Position numbers and translations under genes: made by a program
The notes under the pieces: generated by a model
The model's input: the letters and a program-made list of their open reading frames with translations, nothing else
Told to the model about the DNA's origin: nothing
Database searches by the model: none
From: Methylobacterium sp. UNC378MF
GTDB taxonomy: Bacteria; Pseudomonadota; Alphaproteobacteria; Rhizobiales; Beijerinckiaceae
Direction: 5' to 3'
DNA: 64,000 bases
NCBI RefSeq assembly: GCF_900103195.1
Contig: NZ_FMWU01000009.1
Coordinates: forward strand, 148,646-212,645
Shown here: positions 7,799 through 16,007 of the stretch, piece after piece
Layout: each line of letters starts with the position of its first letter
How positions within the stretch are numbered: the stretch's first letter is position 1

Positions 7799-9553
7799 TC
7801 ATGCCATGGCCAGCACAGCCGCGATCATCGCCACCCCGACCGCGAGCCACGCCGCGTAATCGCCGATCAAGCCGCTGTGGAGGGCTTCCAGCGCCCGCGT
7901 CGGCGCCGACTGCGTCGCACGAACGGGCAGGACGAGGAGCGCCGGCAGGTGGTTCCGCAACAGGCCGTAGCCGGCCCCAGCCAGCGCGGCGGCCACGGAC
8001 GCCCAGGGCAGCCAGCCTGGTCCCTCCGACACCGCATCAACCACCGGCCGGTGCATGAAGGCCGACGCCGCCCGCGGAAGAGCGTGCTCGATCAGACCCG
8101 CCGGCACGCCCATATCGAGCGCGAGCAGAGCGCAGCACGGCCCCAGCATCAGCCAGAGCGGCCGATTGGCCTTCTCCCGCTCGTCCTCGCTCGGCGCCCC
8201 GGCCTCGTCGCCGGGATCGGGCCCGAGCCCGAGGAAGATGCGGCCTGCCGCCCGTAACACCGCCGCGCCGGTCAGAGCGGCGCCAATGACGCCGGCCACC
8301 AGCGCGATCCCGTGCCCCTGCTGCGCCAGCGCCCCCTGGATGAGGCGCGTGCCCTGGTCGAGCAAGCCGAGGGGCAAGCCACAGAGCAGCAGCCCGGCGA
8401 GAGCCATGGCGATCCCGGCCGGCCAGATCCCCCGGCCCAGGCCGCGCAGGGCGATCTCGTCGATGCTGGCCTGGGTGGCGAGCAGGATGCCGGCGACCAT
8501 GAACAGGGCGCCCTTCACCAGCCCGTGCCCCACCACGTAGACCAGCATCCCGCCCGTCCCGTCGACTGAGAGGGCGCCGAGACCGGTGAGCATGATCCCG
8601 GCATGGGAGATGGTCGAGAAGGCGAGCATGCGCTTGAGATGGCGCTGCAGGAGGGCCATCCAGCCGCCCAACAGCGCGGTGAAGCAGCCGAGGCCGATGA
8701 GGAGCGCCGGCAAGGCATGCTGGACCTGATCAGAGGCCCCGAAGACCACCGCGCTCACCTTCGCCAAGCCGAACAGCCCGAGCGAGACCATCGCTCCGGA
8801 GAAGATCACCGAGACCGGGCTCGGCGCCACGGCGTGGGCATCGGCGAGCCAGAACTGGAACGGCACGATCGCGCCCTTGATCATCAAGGCCCCCGCCACG
8901 AGACAGAAAGCCCCGGCTACCACCGGATCGCGGCCTCCCCGGGCAACAGCAGCCGCGATGCCCTCGAAATCGAGCGTGCCGGTCTGCGCGTAGATCAGCC
9001 CGATGCCGCCGAGCATCAGGAAGCCCGCGAGGCTGTTGACCACCGTGAAATTGATGGCGCCCGCGAGGCCCGATTCCGCCAAGTGGTAGGCCGTGAGCGC
9101 GAAAGCTGCGACGCTCATCACCTCGAACCACACGAACAGGTTGAACATGTCGCGGGTGAAGCAGAACCCGACCATGGCGGCCAGGAACAGCAGCATCAGA
9201 ATGTGGAAGTGGCCGTGCGTGCGGTCGAAGAAGCCCCAGGCGAACACGAAGGTCAGGGCGTAGAGGAGGCCGATGAAGGCCGCGACCCAGCCGCTGGCCT
9301 CGTCCACCGAGAACCCGATCCCGAGATGGAGGCCGTCGCGCGGCTCCCAGCCGCCGAACCAGTAGACCAGGGGTCCGTCGGCGGCGCGCACCGCGATGAC
9401 GCCGCAGAGCACCGCGACGGTGAGCGCCGATAGCGTCGCCAGGATGTCGGGCAGGCGAGCCGGCAGGAGATGCGCCGTTGCCAGCATCGCCGCGCAGATC
9501 ACGAGCGGAATGGCAACCGGCAGCGGGAGGAGGGCCGCGGGGAAAGCGGTCAA
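7799..9553 (-). CDS. mnhD: Proton-conducting antiporter subunit MnhD/MbhH (NuoN/NuoM-like)
   Basis: Large membrane subunit, 584 residues, with about 14 predicted helices. It carries the complex I-antiporter signature: a conserved Glu in the helix FNLFVWFEVMSVAAFALTAY, a Lys in GALMIKGAIVPFQFWLADAH, and a second channel in YVVGHGLVKGALFM. A C-terminal extension after the core includes the charged loop DPGDEAGAPSEDEREKANR and two more helices, longer than typical MnhD. The TTG at 9553 overlaps the mnhC TGA (TTGA). It is the only NuoL/M/N-like subunit in the operon. Confidence 0.87.
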   Translation of the reverse strand: MTAFPAALLPLPVAIPLVICAAMLATAHLLPARLPDILATLSALTVAVLCGVIAVRAADGPLVYWFGGWEPRDGLHLGIGFSVDEASGWVAAFIGLLYALTFVFAWGFFDRTHGHFHILMLLFLAAMVGFCFTRDMFNLFVWFEVMSVAAFALTAYHLAESGLAGAINFTVVNSLAGFLMLGGIGLIYAQTGTLDFEGIAAAVARGGRDPVVAGAFCLVAGALMIKGAIVPFQFWLADAHAVAPSPVSVIFSGAMVSLGLFGLAKVSAVVFGASDQVQHALPALLIGLGCFTALLGGWMALLQRHLKRMLAFSTISHAGIMLTGLGALSVDGTGGMLVYVVGHGLVKGALFMVAGILLATQASIDEIALRGLGRGIWPAGIAMALAGLLLCGLPLGLLDQGTRLIQGALAQQGHGIALVAGVIGAALTGAAVLRAAGRIFLGLGPDPGDEAGAPSEDEREKANRPLWLMLGPCCALLALDMGVPAGLIEHALPRAASAFMHRPVVDAVSEGPGWLPWASVAAALAGAGYGLLRNHLPALLVLPVRATQSAPTRALEALHSGLIGDYAAWLAVGVAMIAAVLAMA

Positions 9554-9957
9554 GAGGTGCTCTGCTCCCGGTCGCTCACTCGGCTTGCCCCTTGGCCGCG
9601 CCCGGATGTTCCGCCGGCGCGCATCGGCCGGAGCTTCTCCGGATCCAGGCTCCCGCCGCGTTTGTGAGCCTGGATCGTCAGGACGAGGAGCAGCGCCGTG
9701 AGCGTCGCGCCGACGACGATGTCGGTGAGCACCAGCGCCTGCATCACCGGATCGACCGCGGGCGTGCCCGGCGGGTGATCGTAGAAGATCGGCGCGATGC
9801 CGCCCCAGCGATAGCCGAGGCCGAGCAGGAGCACGTAGGTCGCCGACTGGCAGACGCCGAGGCAGCCGACGAGGTGGATGAAGTTGCGGCTGGTTGCGAT
9901 GCCGTAGAGGCCGATCCCGAACAGCCACGCGGCGACCGCATAGGGCAGAACACTCAC
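9550..9957 (-). CDS. mnhC: Antiporter subunit MnhC/MbhG (NuoK-like)
   Basis: A 135-residue protein with three helices, homologous to NuoK. SVLPYAVAAWLFGIGLYGI begins helix one, NFIHLVGCLGVCQSATYVLL is helix two, and DPVMQALVLTDIVVGATLTA (the ALVLTDIV motif of MnhC) helix three, followed by a polar tail. It starts with GTG overlapping the mnhB stop (GTGA). A component of a multi-subunit Na+ or K+/H+ antiporter. Confidence 0.9.
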   Translation of the reverse strand: MSVLPYAVAAWLFGIGLYGIATSRNFIHLVGCLGVCQSATYVLLLGLGYRWGGIAPIFYDHPPGTPAVDPVMQALVLTDIVVGATLTALLLVLTIQAHKRGGSLDPEKLRPMRAGGTSGRGQGASRVSDREQSTS

Positions 9958-10730
9958 GCGGATTCCTCCCCCGGCTCCTCAGCCTCGTCCGCCGCGCGGG
10001 TCTCCTCCATGAATTCCAGGAAGAGCTGCGTGAACCCGCCTGTCACGGCCAGAGCGACGCCCAGGTTCTCGACGAGCATCAGCCCTCCCGAGAACAGGTC
10101 GCGGAATATGCCGAGCGGCAGGATGTTCTGCATGAAGGCAGCACCGGTGAGCATCGGCACCAGTCCGCACAGAGCGAAAAGCAGCGCGCCGCCGCCCTCC
10201 AGAGCGTCAAGCCAGTGACTGTGGATAGCCTGCCGCCAGCCGGCATAGCCTTCGCCGAGGTAGATCAGCAGAGTACCGGAAGCGAGGATGACGCCGCCCT
10301 GGAAGCCGCCGCCGGGGGTAACGGTGGCGTGCAGAACCACGTACAGGCCGAACAGGGCCGTGAGCGGACCGGCGATCCGGCACGCGAGAATCACGGCTTC
10401 GGAGCGGGGGATGACGGCGCGGCCGGGCCGGCGCATGGCGTGCCCTGTGTTGCCCTCGCCGCGTCGGCCTCGCAGCAGCACGACGGTGCCGGTGATGGCG
10501 GCGAGCAGCATGAACTCCTCGCCGAGGGTATCGAGGCCGCGCAGGTCGAAGTTGATGGCACTGACCATGTTGGCGACGTGCCGCGCCTCCGGGGTGATCG
10601 CGTTGATGCGTTCGCCGTACTGGGCGATCGTTGATCCGAAGGGCGGCAGTCCGGCGATCACCTCGGCTGCGCCGGGGAGCAGGACGAGAGCCGCGAGAGC
10701 AAGCAGCGCGATGCGGACGCGCGGGCTCAC
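9954..10730 (-). CDS. mnhB: Fused MbhE-like (MnhA C-terminus) plus MnhB antiporter subunit
   Basis: A 258-residue protein of two parts. Residues 1-90 match the very C-terminal part of MnhA, also called MbhE: GLPPFGSTIAQYGERI and the diagnostic FDLRGLDTLGEEFMLLAAIT. Residues about 115-250 are the MnhB/MbhF domain: LFGLYVVLHATVTPGGGFQG, a near-invariant MnhB motif, then four helices. The C-terminus is acidic. It overlaps both neighbours by four bases. In canonical Mrp operons the first part belongs to MnhA, so this is a rearranged subunit architecture. Confidence 0.88.
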   Translation of the reverse strand: MSPRVRIALLALAALVLLPGAAEVIAGLPPFGSTIAQYGERINAITPEARHVANMVSAINFDLRGLDTLGEEFMLLAAITGTVVLLRGRRGEGNTGHAMRRPGRAVIPRSEAVILACRIAGPLTALFGLYVVLHATVTPGGGFQGGVILASGTLLIYLGEGYAGWRQAIHSHWLDALEGGGALLFALCGLVPMLTGAAFMQNILPLGIFRDLFSGGLMLVENLGVALAVTGGFTQLFLEFMEETRAADEAEEPGEESA

Positions 10731-10978
10731 GGCTTCTCCTCGGGCGACTGGGTTCGGACGGCCATGAGCGCCACCAGGAAGAGAAGCGGCACCGCCGCCG
10801 AGCCCACCGCCAGTTCGGACAGGGCGACGTCGGGGGCCTGAAGGCCATCGAACAGGATGGCCAGGACGAGCCCGTTGACCGCGATCGCGAAGACTTGTCG
10901 TGCGGGATCGCGCACGAGCACCACGGCGGTGCCGGAGATCGCGGTGAACAGGAACAGCAGCGGCAGGATCACGGTCAT
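10727..10978 (-). CDS. MbhD-like antiporter subunit (DUF4040)
   Basis: An 83-residue protein with three helices: TVILPLLFLFTAISGTAVVL, VFAIAVNGLVLAILFDGLQA and VGSAAVPLLFLVALM. The stretch APDVALSELAVGSA is the signature of the segment that in MnhA corresponds to NuoJ-like helices and in archaeal Mbh to a free-standing subunit, MbhD. It lies ten bases downstream of mnhG and overlaps the fused mnhB. Confidence 0.85.
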   Translation of the reverse strand: MTVILPLLFLFTAISGTAVVLVRDPARQVFAIAVNGLVLAILFDGLQAPDVALSELAVGSAAVPLLFLVALMAVRTQSPEEKP

Positions 10979-10988
10979 CGAAGTTTCC

Positions 10989-11273
10989 TCATGCCGAACG
11001 GCCCTCGCGCATCAGCACGGCCCGCCCGGACACGTGCGACAGCACCGCCGCCCAGCCGAGGAAGATGACCATCATCAGCAGGATCTTGAGCGAGCGCCCG
11101 GAGAGGCCGTCGGCCAGGAAGGCAGCCACCGTGATGGGGGCAGAGGCCGAGACGTTGAGGAAGGCCAGCGCGTGCAGCCTGTCCAGGGCGCGGGGGAGAC
11201 GCCACAGGGCGAGTGCGGAGAGCCACGTCACCGCCACCGCGAGGGTCAGCAGAAGACCAATGACGACGCTCAT
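10989..11273 (-). CDS. mnhG: Antiporter subunit MnhG/MbhC
   Basis: A 94-residue, three-helix protein. RLPRALDRLHALAFLNVSAS reproduces the family motif (R.PD...R.HA......G); the pattern LKILLMMVIFLGWAAVLSHV is the third helix. The ATG at 11273 overlaps the mnhF stop (ATGA). The in-frame sequence upstream of this Met is antisense-like and is rejected. Confidence 0.88.
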   Translation of the reverse strand: MSVVIGLLLTLAVAVTWLSALALWRLPRALDRLHALAFLNVSASAPITVAAFLADGLSGRSLKILLMMVIFLGWAAVLSHVSGRAVLMREGRSA

Positions 11274-11521
11274 ATCCAGCGCTCCAGGAAGACCGCGAGC
11301 AACATCGTGCCGGGCAGGTTGAGCAGGACCAGAGTGAGGGCGAGGTCGGTGATCGAGGCCTGATCGGTGGCGAAGGCCATGAGCGTCAGGATCAGGACCG
11401 TGACGCTGCCGACGAGCTGGTAGGCGGCGAAGCGCTGGCCAGGCGGGCCCCGCCACGCCAGGGCCGCTGCGAGCGCGAGTGGCGGCAGCAGCGCCAGGAT
11501 GGCGGCCGTCCAGATGGTCAT
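11270..11521 (-). CDS. mnhF: Antiporter subunit MnhF/MbhB
   Basis: An 83-residue protein with three helices. The sequence RFAAYQLVGSVTVLILTLMA matches the usual D/R-R..A...... of MnhF, and ITDLALTLVLLNLPGTMLLA is the conserved last segment (..D.AL..ALL.F..T...). It overlaps mnhE and mnhG by four bases each. An Mrp/Mbh antiporter component. Confidence 0.87.
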   Translation of the reverse strand: MTIWTAAILALLPPLALAAALAWRGPPGQRFAAYQLVGSVTVLILTLMAFATDQASITDLALTLVLLNLPGTMLLAVFLERWI

Positions 11522-12054
11522 GGCGCGTCATCCGCCAGGACGTGCGTCGCCACCGTTCCGTGTTCGCGGTCGAGAGTGAGCACGTAGCTGTCAGGGGCGA
11601 GCGAGGCGGCAAGCAGCCCGGTAGCCCGCGCGGCCGGCGCCGTCCGGCCCTCGGGCGTTGCCCAGGCGAATTCGGCGGCGCTCCGCTCACGGATCGTCCC
11701 GCCACCGACGCCACCGAGCAGCGCCCTCACCAAGTGAAGGGCCACTCGGGCCGTCTGGCGCGGCATGCCACGAAGCGCAGGCCCGATTGGACTCAGCGTC
11801 CCTCGGTCGAAGCGGAACAGCACGCCGCCGCGCCGGCCGACGCCCCACCACCAAAACGTGCCGAGACTGGCGCAGGCGAGGGCGGCGAGGCCCTCGTTCG
11901 CGCTCACCGACCCGGCGAAGACCATGTAGGTTACGACGAGGACGAGCCAGATCGCGACGCCGTCGCGTCGCGAGCGCCTCCTGATCCCACTGATCGGTCC
12001 TGCCCGCATCGATCCTGACCGGGGCGTGCCCCGCGGAAGCGTGGCGATGCGCAT
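11518..12054 (-). CDS. mnhE: Antiporter subunit MnhE/MbhA
   Basis: A 178-residue protein, first gene of the operon. Residues about 33-72 hold two helices (AIWLVLVVTYMVFAGSVSAN and ALACASLGTFWWWGVG), followed by the cytosolic domain with SPIGPALRGMPRQTARVALH and the MnhE end pattern SLAPDSYVLTLDREHGTVAT (normally ..TPGT...D......HVL). Here the usual PGT is APDS. The alternative start at 12009 would remove a basic N-terminus. It is divergent from the Nudix gene, so the promoter should lie in 12055-12128. Confidence 0.85.
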   Translation of the reverse strand: MRIATLPRGTPRSGSMRAGPISGIRRRSRRDGVAIWLVLVVTYMVFAGSVSANEGLAALACASLGTFWWWGVGRRGGVLFRFDRGTLSPIGPALRGMPRQTARVALHLVRALLGGVGGGTIRERSAAEFAWATPEGRTAPAARATGLLAASLAPDSYVLTLDREHGTVATHVLADDAP

Positions 12055-12128
12055 ATCCGACCAAACTTCGCCGCGGGCGTCGGCGTTCCCGGAACTCGAA
12101 GATACGCTTCCGTGTAGGGCGATCAGAG

Positions 12129-12710
12129 ATGGAAATGCGCATGAAAGCCGAGATCCTCAATATCCGCTTCCTCCACCAGGGCTGGAGCCGGTTCGGGATT
12201 GCTCAGGTCCGCCTCGCCGACGGCGCCGTGGTCGAGCGGGAGATCGAGGATCACGGCAACTCGGTCGGGATCCTGCCCTACGACCCCGAGCGCAGGGTCG
12301 CCACGCTTGTTCGCGAATTGCGGGTCCCGCCGCTATTCGTGGCCGGCGAGCAGGTCCAGCTAGAGGCCCCGGCCGGCCTGATCGAGGACGGCAGCCCGGA
12401 AGCGAACGCCCGCCGGGAGGCGATGGAGGAGGTGGGCCTGCATCTGCACGCCCTGGAATTCGTCGCCGCCGCCTATTCCTGCGCGAGCCTCACCACCGAG
12501 AAGATCCACCTCTATCTCGCGCCCTACGGCCAGGCGGATCGGGCGGGGGCCGGCGGCGGGGCCGAGGGCGAGCACGAGAATATCCGGGTCGTCGAGATGC
12601 CGCTGGCCGAACTCGCCGGCCGAGCCGACCGCGCCGAGATCACCGATCTGAAGACACTTACCCTGGTTCTTTCGCTCCGGGCGCGGCATCCGGAGCTGTT
12701 TGAGACGTGA
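12129..12710 (+). CDS. Nudix hydrolase, NudK/ADP-ribose pyrophosphatase type
   Basis: A 193-residue protein with a complete Nudix box, GLIEDG then ARREAMEEVGL (G, E, R, E, E, E in register), which binds magnesium and cleaves nucleoside-diphosphate-X. The preceding EQVQLEAPAG and following FVAAAYSCASLTTEKIHLYL resemble GDP-mannose pyrophosphatase and ADP-ribose pyrophosphatases. The substrate is not determinable. An internal ATG at 12141 (MKAEILNI) may be the true start. The stop overlaps a tiny GTG-started ORF. Confidence 0.88.
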   Translation: MEMRMKAEILNIRFLHQGWSRFGIAQVRLADGAVVEREIEDHGNSVGILPYDPERRVATLVRELRVPPLFVAGEQVQLEAPAGLIEDGSPEANARREAMEEVGLHLHALEFVAAAYSCASLTTEKIHLYLAPYGQADRAGAGGGAEGEHENIRVVEMPLAELAGRADRAEITDLKTLTLVLSLRARHPELFET

Positions 12711-12796
12711 GACGCCGCTATCGTGGGCTCGTCCGGGGCCTCCTGACTGCACTGGCGCTCACCGCGGCCGCGTGGATCGCATTCCACCTGCGGTGA
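12707..12796 (+). CDS. Candidate 29-residue membrane microprotein after the Nudix gene
   Basis: A GTG overlapping the Nudix TGA (GTGA) opens a 29-residue frame. It starts with a cluster of arginines (VRRRYRGLVRG), continues with one hydrophobic helix (LLTALALTAAAWIAF) and ends HLR. The start-stop overlap and the positive-inside helix suggest a genuine coupled microprotein. The length is too short to exclude chance. Confidence 0.35.
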   Translation: MRRRYRGLVRGLLTALALTAAAWIAFHLR

Positions 12797-12867
12797 GGTC
12801 GCTCGGGACGGCTTGATCGCCGGCCACGGCGGGCCCATCGTCCGCGCAAGACTCGGGAGGTCACCGG

Positions 12868-14037
12868 ATGACGCGCGCCTGCATCGTGGGCTGGGCCCAC
12901 ACACCCTTTGGCAAGCTGGAGGAGCCGGATGTTGAAGGGCTGATCGCCCGGGTTTCGGGCGAGGCGCTGGCCCATGCCGGGATCGAGGAATCCCAGGTCG
13001 ACGGCATTTATGTCGGCTCGATGAATACCGGCTTCTCGAAGCAGGGCTTCGAGGGCTCGCTGGTGGCAGTGAACCGGCCGGGCCTCGCCCACGCGCCGGC
13101 GACCCATCTGGAGAATGCCTGCGCCACCGGCTCGGCGGCGCTGTATGCTGCCCTTGACTTCGTGGATAGTGGCCGCGGCCGGGTGGCCCTGGTGATCGGC
13201 GCCGAGAAGATGACGGCCAAAACCGTCGCCGAGACGGGCGACATCCTCCTCGGCGCCTCCTACCGCAAGGAGGAGGCCGACATCGAAGGGGGCTTTGCCG
13301 GCGTGTTCGGACGGATCGCGGCGGGATACTTCCAGTGCTACGGAGACCGCAGCGAGGAGCTCGCCCGTATCGCCGCCAAAAATCACCGCAACGGTGTTGG
13401 AAATCCCTTCGCGCAGCTGCGCAAGGATCTGGGCTTCGACTTCTGCAACCGCGTCTCAGACAAAAATCCCTACGTCGCAGCGCCCCTGCGGCGCACCGAC
13501 TGCTCGCTGATCTCGGACGGCGCGGCGGCCTTGGTGGTGGCAGATGCCGAGCTGGCCGAGGGGCTTGATCGGGCGGTCGGCTTTCGCGCCCGGGCGCACG
13601 TCAACGACATCCTGCCCCTGTCCCGCCGCGACCCCACGGAGTTCAAGGGCGCACGGATGGCCTGGGAGAAGGCGCGCGCACAGGCCGGGCTCAGCAACGC
13701 GGATCTGTCCTTCGTGGAGACCCACGACTGCTTCACCATCGCGGAGCTGATCGAGTACGAGGCCATGGGGCTCGCCGCTCCCGGTGAGGGCTACCGCGTC
13801 GTGCGCGAGGGGCTGGCCGAGAAGGGCGGCAGGCTACCGATCAACCCATCCGGCGGATTGAAGGCCAAAGGTCACCCGGTGGGCGCCACCGGCGTGTCGA
13901 TGCACGTGATGGCCTGCCTCCAGCTCATGGGCGAGGCTGGCGAGATGCAGGTGCCCGGGGCCGAACTCGCCGGGATCTTCAACATGGGCGGCGCGGCGGT
14001 GGCAAACTACGTGTCGATCCTGGAGCGGCGGCGCTGA
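12868..14037 (+). CDS. Thiolase-family protein (acetyl-CoA acetyltransferase / SCP-x-like)
   Basis: A 389-residue thiolase-fold protein. The acyl-accepting cysteine is Cys85 in LENACATGSAAL. The C-terminal half has VETHDCFTIAELIEYEAMGL and the glycine-rich NPSGGLKAKGHPVGATGVS with the catalytic His. The HDCF and KGHP motifs place it in the SCP-x or lipid-transfer type thiolase subgroup, not the PhaA or FadA biosynthetic type (which end with CIGGG). It probably cleaves or forms beta-ketoacyl-CoA; the substrate is unknown. A GGAGG lies nine bases before the ATG. No adjoining DUF35 partner gene is seen, although such thiolases often have one. Confidence 0.87.
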   Translation: MTRACIVGWAHTPFGKLEEPDVEGLIARVSGEALAHAGIEESQVDGIYVGSMNTGFSKQGFEGSLVAVNRPGLAHAPATHLENACATGSAALYAALDFVDSGRGRVALVIGAEKMTAKTVAETGDILLGASYRKEEADIEGGFAGVFGRIAAGYFQCYGDRSEELARIAAKNHRNGVGNPFAQLRKDLGFDFCNRVSDKNPYVAAPLRRTDCSLISDGAAALVVADAELAEGLDRAVGFRARAHVNDILPLSRRDPTEFKGARMAWEKARAQAGLSNADLSFVETHDCFTIAELIEYEAMGLAAPGEGYRVVREGLAEKGGRLPINPSGGLKAKGHPVGATGVSMHVMACLQLMGEAGEMQVPGAELAGIFNMGGAAVANYVSILERRR

Positions 14038-14183
14038 GCAGCGGTCCCACGCACCGTTGGTGATCACGAATCACAGCTTTCCTCTGTCTCGCGGGAGAGG
14101 ATCGAGTGCGGGGCGCATCGCCTCGCCGTCAGCGTCTTTGCGAGCGCGGGAGCCCACGCACTCCCCGAGCACGAACGTCGTGC

Positions 14184-15476
14184 TCAGTCCAGCTTGTCCA
14201 GCGCCTGCTGGAGATCGGCAATCAGGTCGGCCTCGTTCTCAAGCCCGATCGAGAGGCGGACGGTTTCGGGCCCGACCTGCGCGGCGGCCTTCTCGTGCTC
14301 CGGCAGCTGCCGGTGCGTGGTCGAGGATGGGTGAATCGCCAGCGACTTGATCTCGCCGATGTTCACGAGGTGTGAGATCAGCTCGAGGCCGGCGATGAAC
14401 GTGAGCGCCGCCGGCTCGCCACCCTTCAACGCGAAGGTGAAGATCGAGCCCGGCCCGTTCGGCGTATAGCGCCGGGCGAGGTCCTCCCCGGGTTGTCCCG
14501 GCAGCAGCGGGTAGCTCACCCATGCCACCGCCGGATGATCCTTGAGGAAGGCCGCCACCGCTCGCGCATTGGCGCAGTGGCGCTCCATGCGCAGCGGCAA
14601 GGTCTCGATGCCCATGAGCGTCAGGAACGCGTTCATCGGTGACAGGCCGGGCCCGAGGTCGCGCAGGCCGAAGAACCGGCACGCCGCCGCGAACGGGGTC
14701 GCCGGGAAAGCCTTAGTCAGGACGAGCCCGTCGTAATCCGGCCAGGGCTCGGTGATCAGGTTGTAGCCGCCGGATTTCGACCAATCGAAGCGGCCGGCAT
14801 CGCAGATCACGCCGCCGATGGTCTGGCCGGATCCGCCCAGGAACTTCGACGTCGAGTGCACGACGATGTCGGCTCCGTGCTCGATCGGGCGGATCAGGGC
14901 CGGTGAGGCGAGGGTGTTGTCGACCACCAGCGGCAGGCCGTGGCGCCGGGCCACCGCCGCGATTCCGTCGAGGTCCATCACGGAGGCGCAGGGATTTACG
15001 ATCGACTCGCAGACGATCGCCCGACAGTCCGGAGTGATCGCCGCCTCGAAATCCTCAGGGCGCATGCCGGCGGCGAAGCGGGGCTTCAGATCGTAGCGGC
15101 CGTCGAGGCGGCGCATCAGGCCGAGCGAGCCGCCGAACAGGCGCGGCGACGCGACGTACGCGTCGCCGCTCTTCATCAGAGTCATCAGAACGAGCAGCAT
15201 CGCCGACTGCCCGGAGGAGACTGCCACCGCACCCTTGGCGCCCTCAAGGTCGGCGATGCGGCGTTCCAGCGCAGCGACCGTTGGGTTGGAGCCGCGGGAG
15301 TACGAGAAGCCGGTCCGCCGGCCGGCGAAGATATCCGCCGCCTGCTCGGTCGAGTCGAACACGAAGCCGTTCGTGAAGTAGATCGGCTGGATCCGCGCGC
15401 CCGTGGCGGGGTCCGGCGCCGCGCCGGCATGGATGGCCCGGGTCGCGAAGCGGTAGGGTCGGGTCTGATCCGTCAT
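14184..15476 (-). CDS. O-succinyl/O-acetylhomoserine sulfhydrylase (MetZ/MetY type)
   Basis: A 430-residue PLP enzyme of the Cys/Met metabolism family, making homocysteine from an acylated homoserine and sulfide. Pyridoxal lysine is Lys211 in HSTSKFLGG; other marks are SYSRGSNPT, GAKGAVAVSSGQSA, LVVDNTLASPAL, and the C-terminal SLGHI-type region SHLVNIGEIKSLAIHPSSTT followed by VRLSIGLEN. The ISHLVNIGEIKSL loop favours acetylhomoserine-type MetY. The ATG at 15476 is chosen because an upstream in-frame extension is antisense-like. Confidence 0.9.
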   Translation of the reverse strand: MTDQTRPYRFATRAIHAGAAPDPATGARIQPIYFTNGFVFDSTEQAADIFAGRRTGFSYSRGSNPTVAALERRIADLEGAKGAVAVSSGQSAMLLVLMTLMKSGDAYVASPRLFGGSLGLMRRLDGRYDLKPRFAAGMRPEDFEAAITPDCRAIVCESIVNPCASVMDLDGIAAVARRHGLPLVVDNTLASPALIRPIEHGADIVVHSTSKFLGGSGQTIGGVICDAGRFDWSKSGGYNLITEPWPDYDGLVLTKAFPATPFAAACRFFGLRDLGPGLSPMNAFLTLMGIETLPLRMERHCANARAVAAFLKDHPAVAWVSYPLLPGQPGEDLARRYTPNGPGSIFTFALKGGEPAALTFIAGLELISHLVNIGEIKSLAIHPSSTTHRQLPEHEKAAAQVGPETVRLSIGLENEADLIADLQQALDKLD

Positions 15477-15534
15477 GGCTCTCGGTCGGGTGTTCAGTGC
15501 CCGGACCGTGGGTGAACCCGAGCGGATCTGTGGG

Positions 15535-15921
15535 TCAAGCCGCGCGGCTGATGAAGGCCTGAAGGGTTCGGACCAGGGTCGTCGGCTCGTAGGGCTTCGG
15601 AATGAAGCGAGCGCCATCCGGCATGTCGTGGGGGCCGGGCGTGCCCATCCCGGATACCACCAGAACGGGAATCGACGGCCAGCGATGCGCCACGAGGCGG
15701 GCGAGGGCGAAACCGTCCATCGAGCCCTGCGGCATGTCGACGTCGGTCATCAGGACGCCGACATCGTCCCGGTTCTCCAAGACCTTCAGCGCCTTGTCGG
15801 CATGCGTCGCCTCGACGACGGTGAAGCCCGCATCCGCAAGGGTGTCAGACGCCTCCATCAGCAGGAGGCCGTCATCTTCCACCAGGAGCACCACGGGTTG
15901 GTCGGACGGGCTATCTGACAT
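15535..15921 (-). CDS. Single-domain response regulator (CheY-like receiver)
   Basis: A 128-residue stand-alone receiver domain. It has the acidic pair in LLVEDDGLLL, the phosphoacceptor Asp in VLMTDVDMPQGSMDG, the Ser/Thr position in VLVVSGMG and the Lys in RFIPKPYEP. With no output domain it must act by protein contact. No histidine kinase is adjacent. The PHDMPDGARFIPKPY segment resembles receivers of alphaproteobacterial hybrid-kinase systems. It ends 58 bases before the sulfhydrylase gene on the same strand. Confidence 0.9.
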   Translation of the reverse strand: MSDSPSDQPVVLLVEDDGLLLMEASDTLADAGFTVVEATHADKALKVLENRDDVGVLMTDVDMPQGSMDGFALARLVAHRWPSIPVLVVSGMGTPGPHDMPDGARFIPKPYEPTTLVRTLQAFISRAA

Positions 15922-16007
15922 CAGACCTGCGAAGGTGAGTCCTAATTCCGAAGTCCGCGCCCTATTCCTCCGGGGCTCCCCGCGTCAAGGCGCAGGGACC
16001 GGATGGG

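Noticed and set aside
15477..15534. Possible SAM riboswitch in the leader of the sulfhydrylase gene
   Set aside because: Alphaproteobacterial metY-type genes often carry SAM-II elements, but I could not match the conserved pseudoknot in this 58-base gap; only a weak CTCGG/CCGAG pairing is seen.
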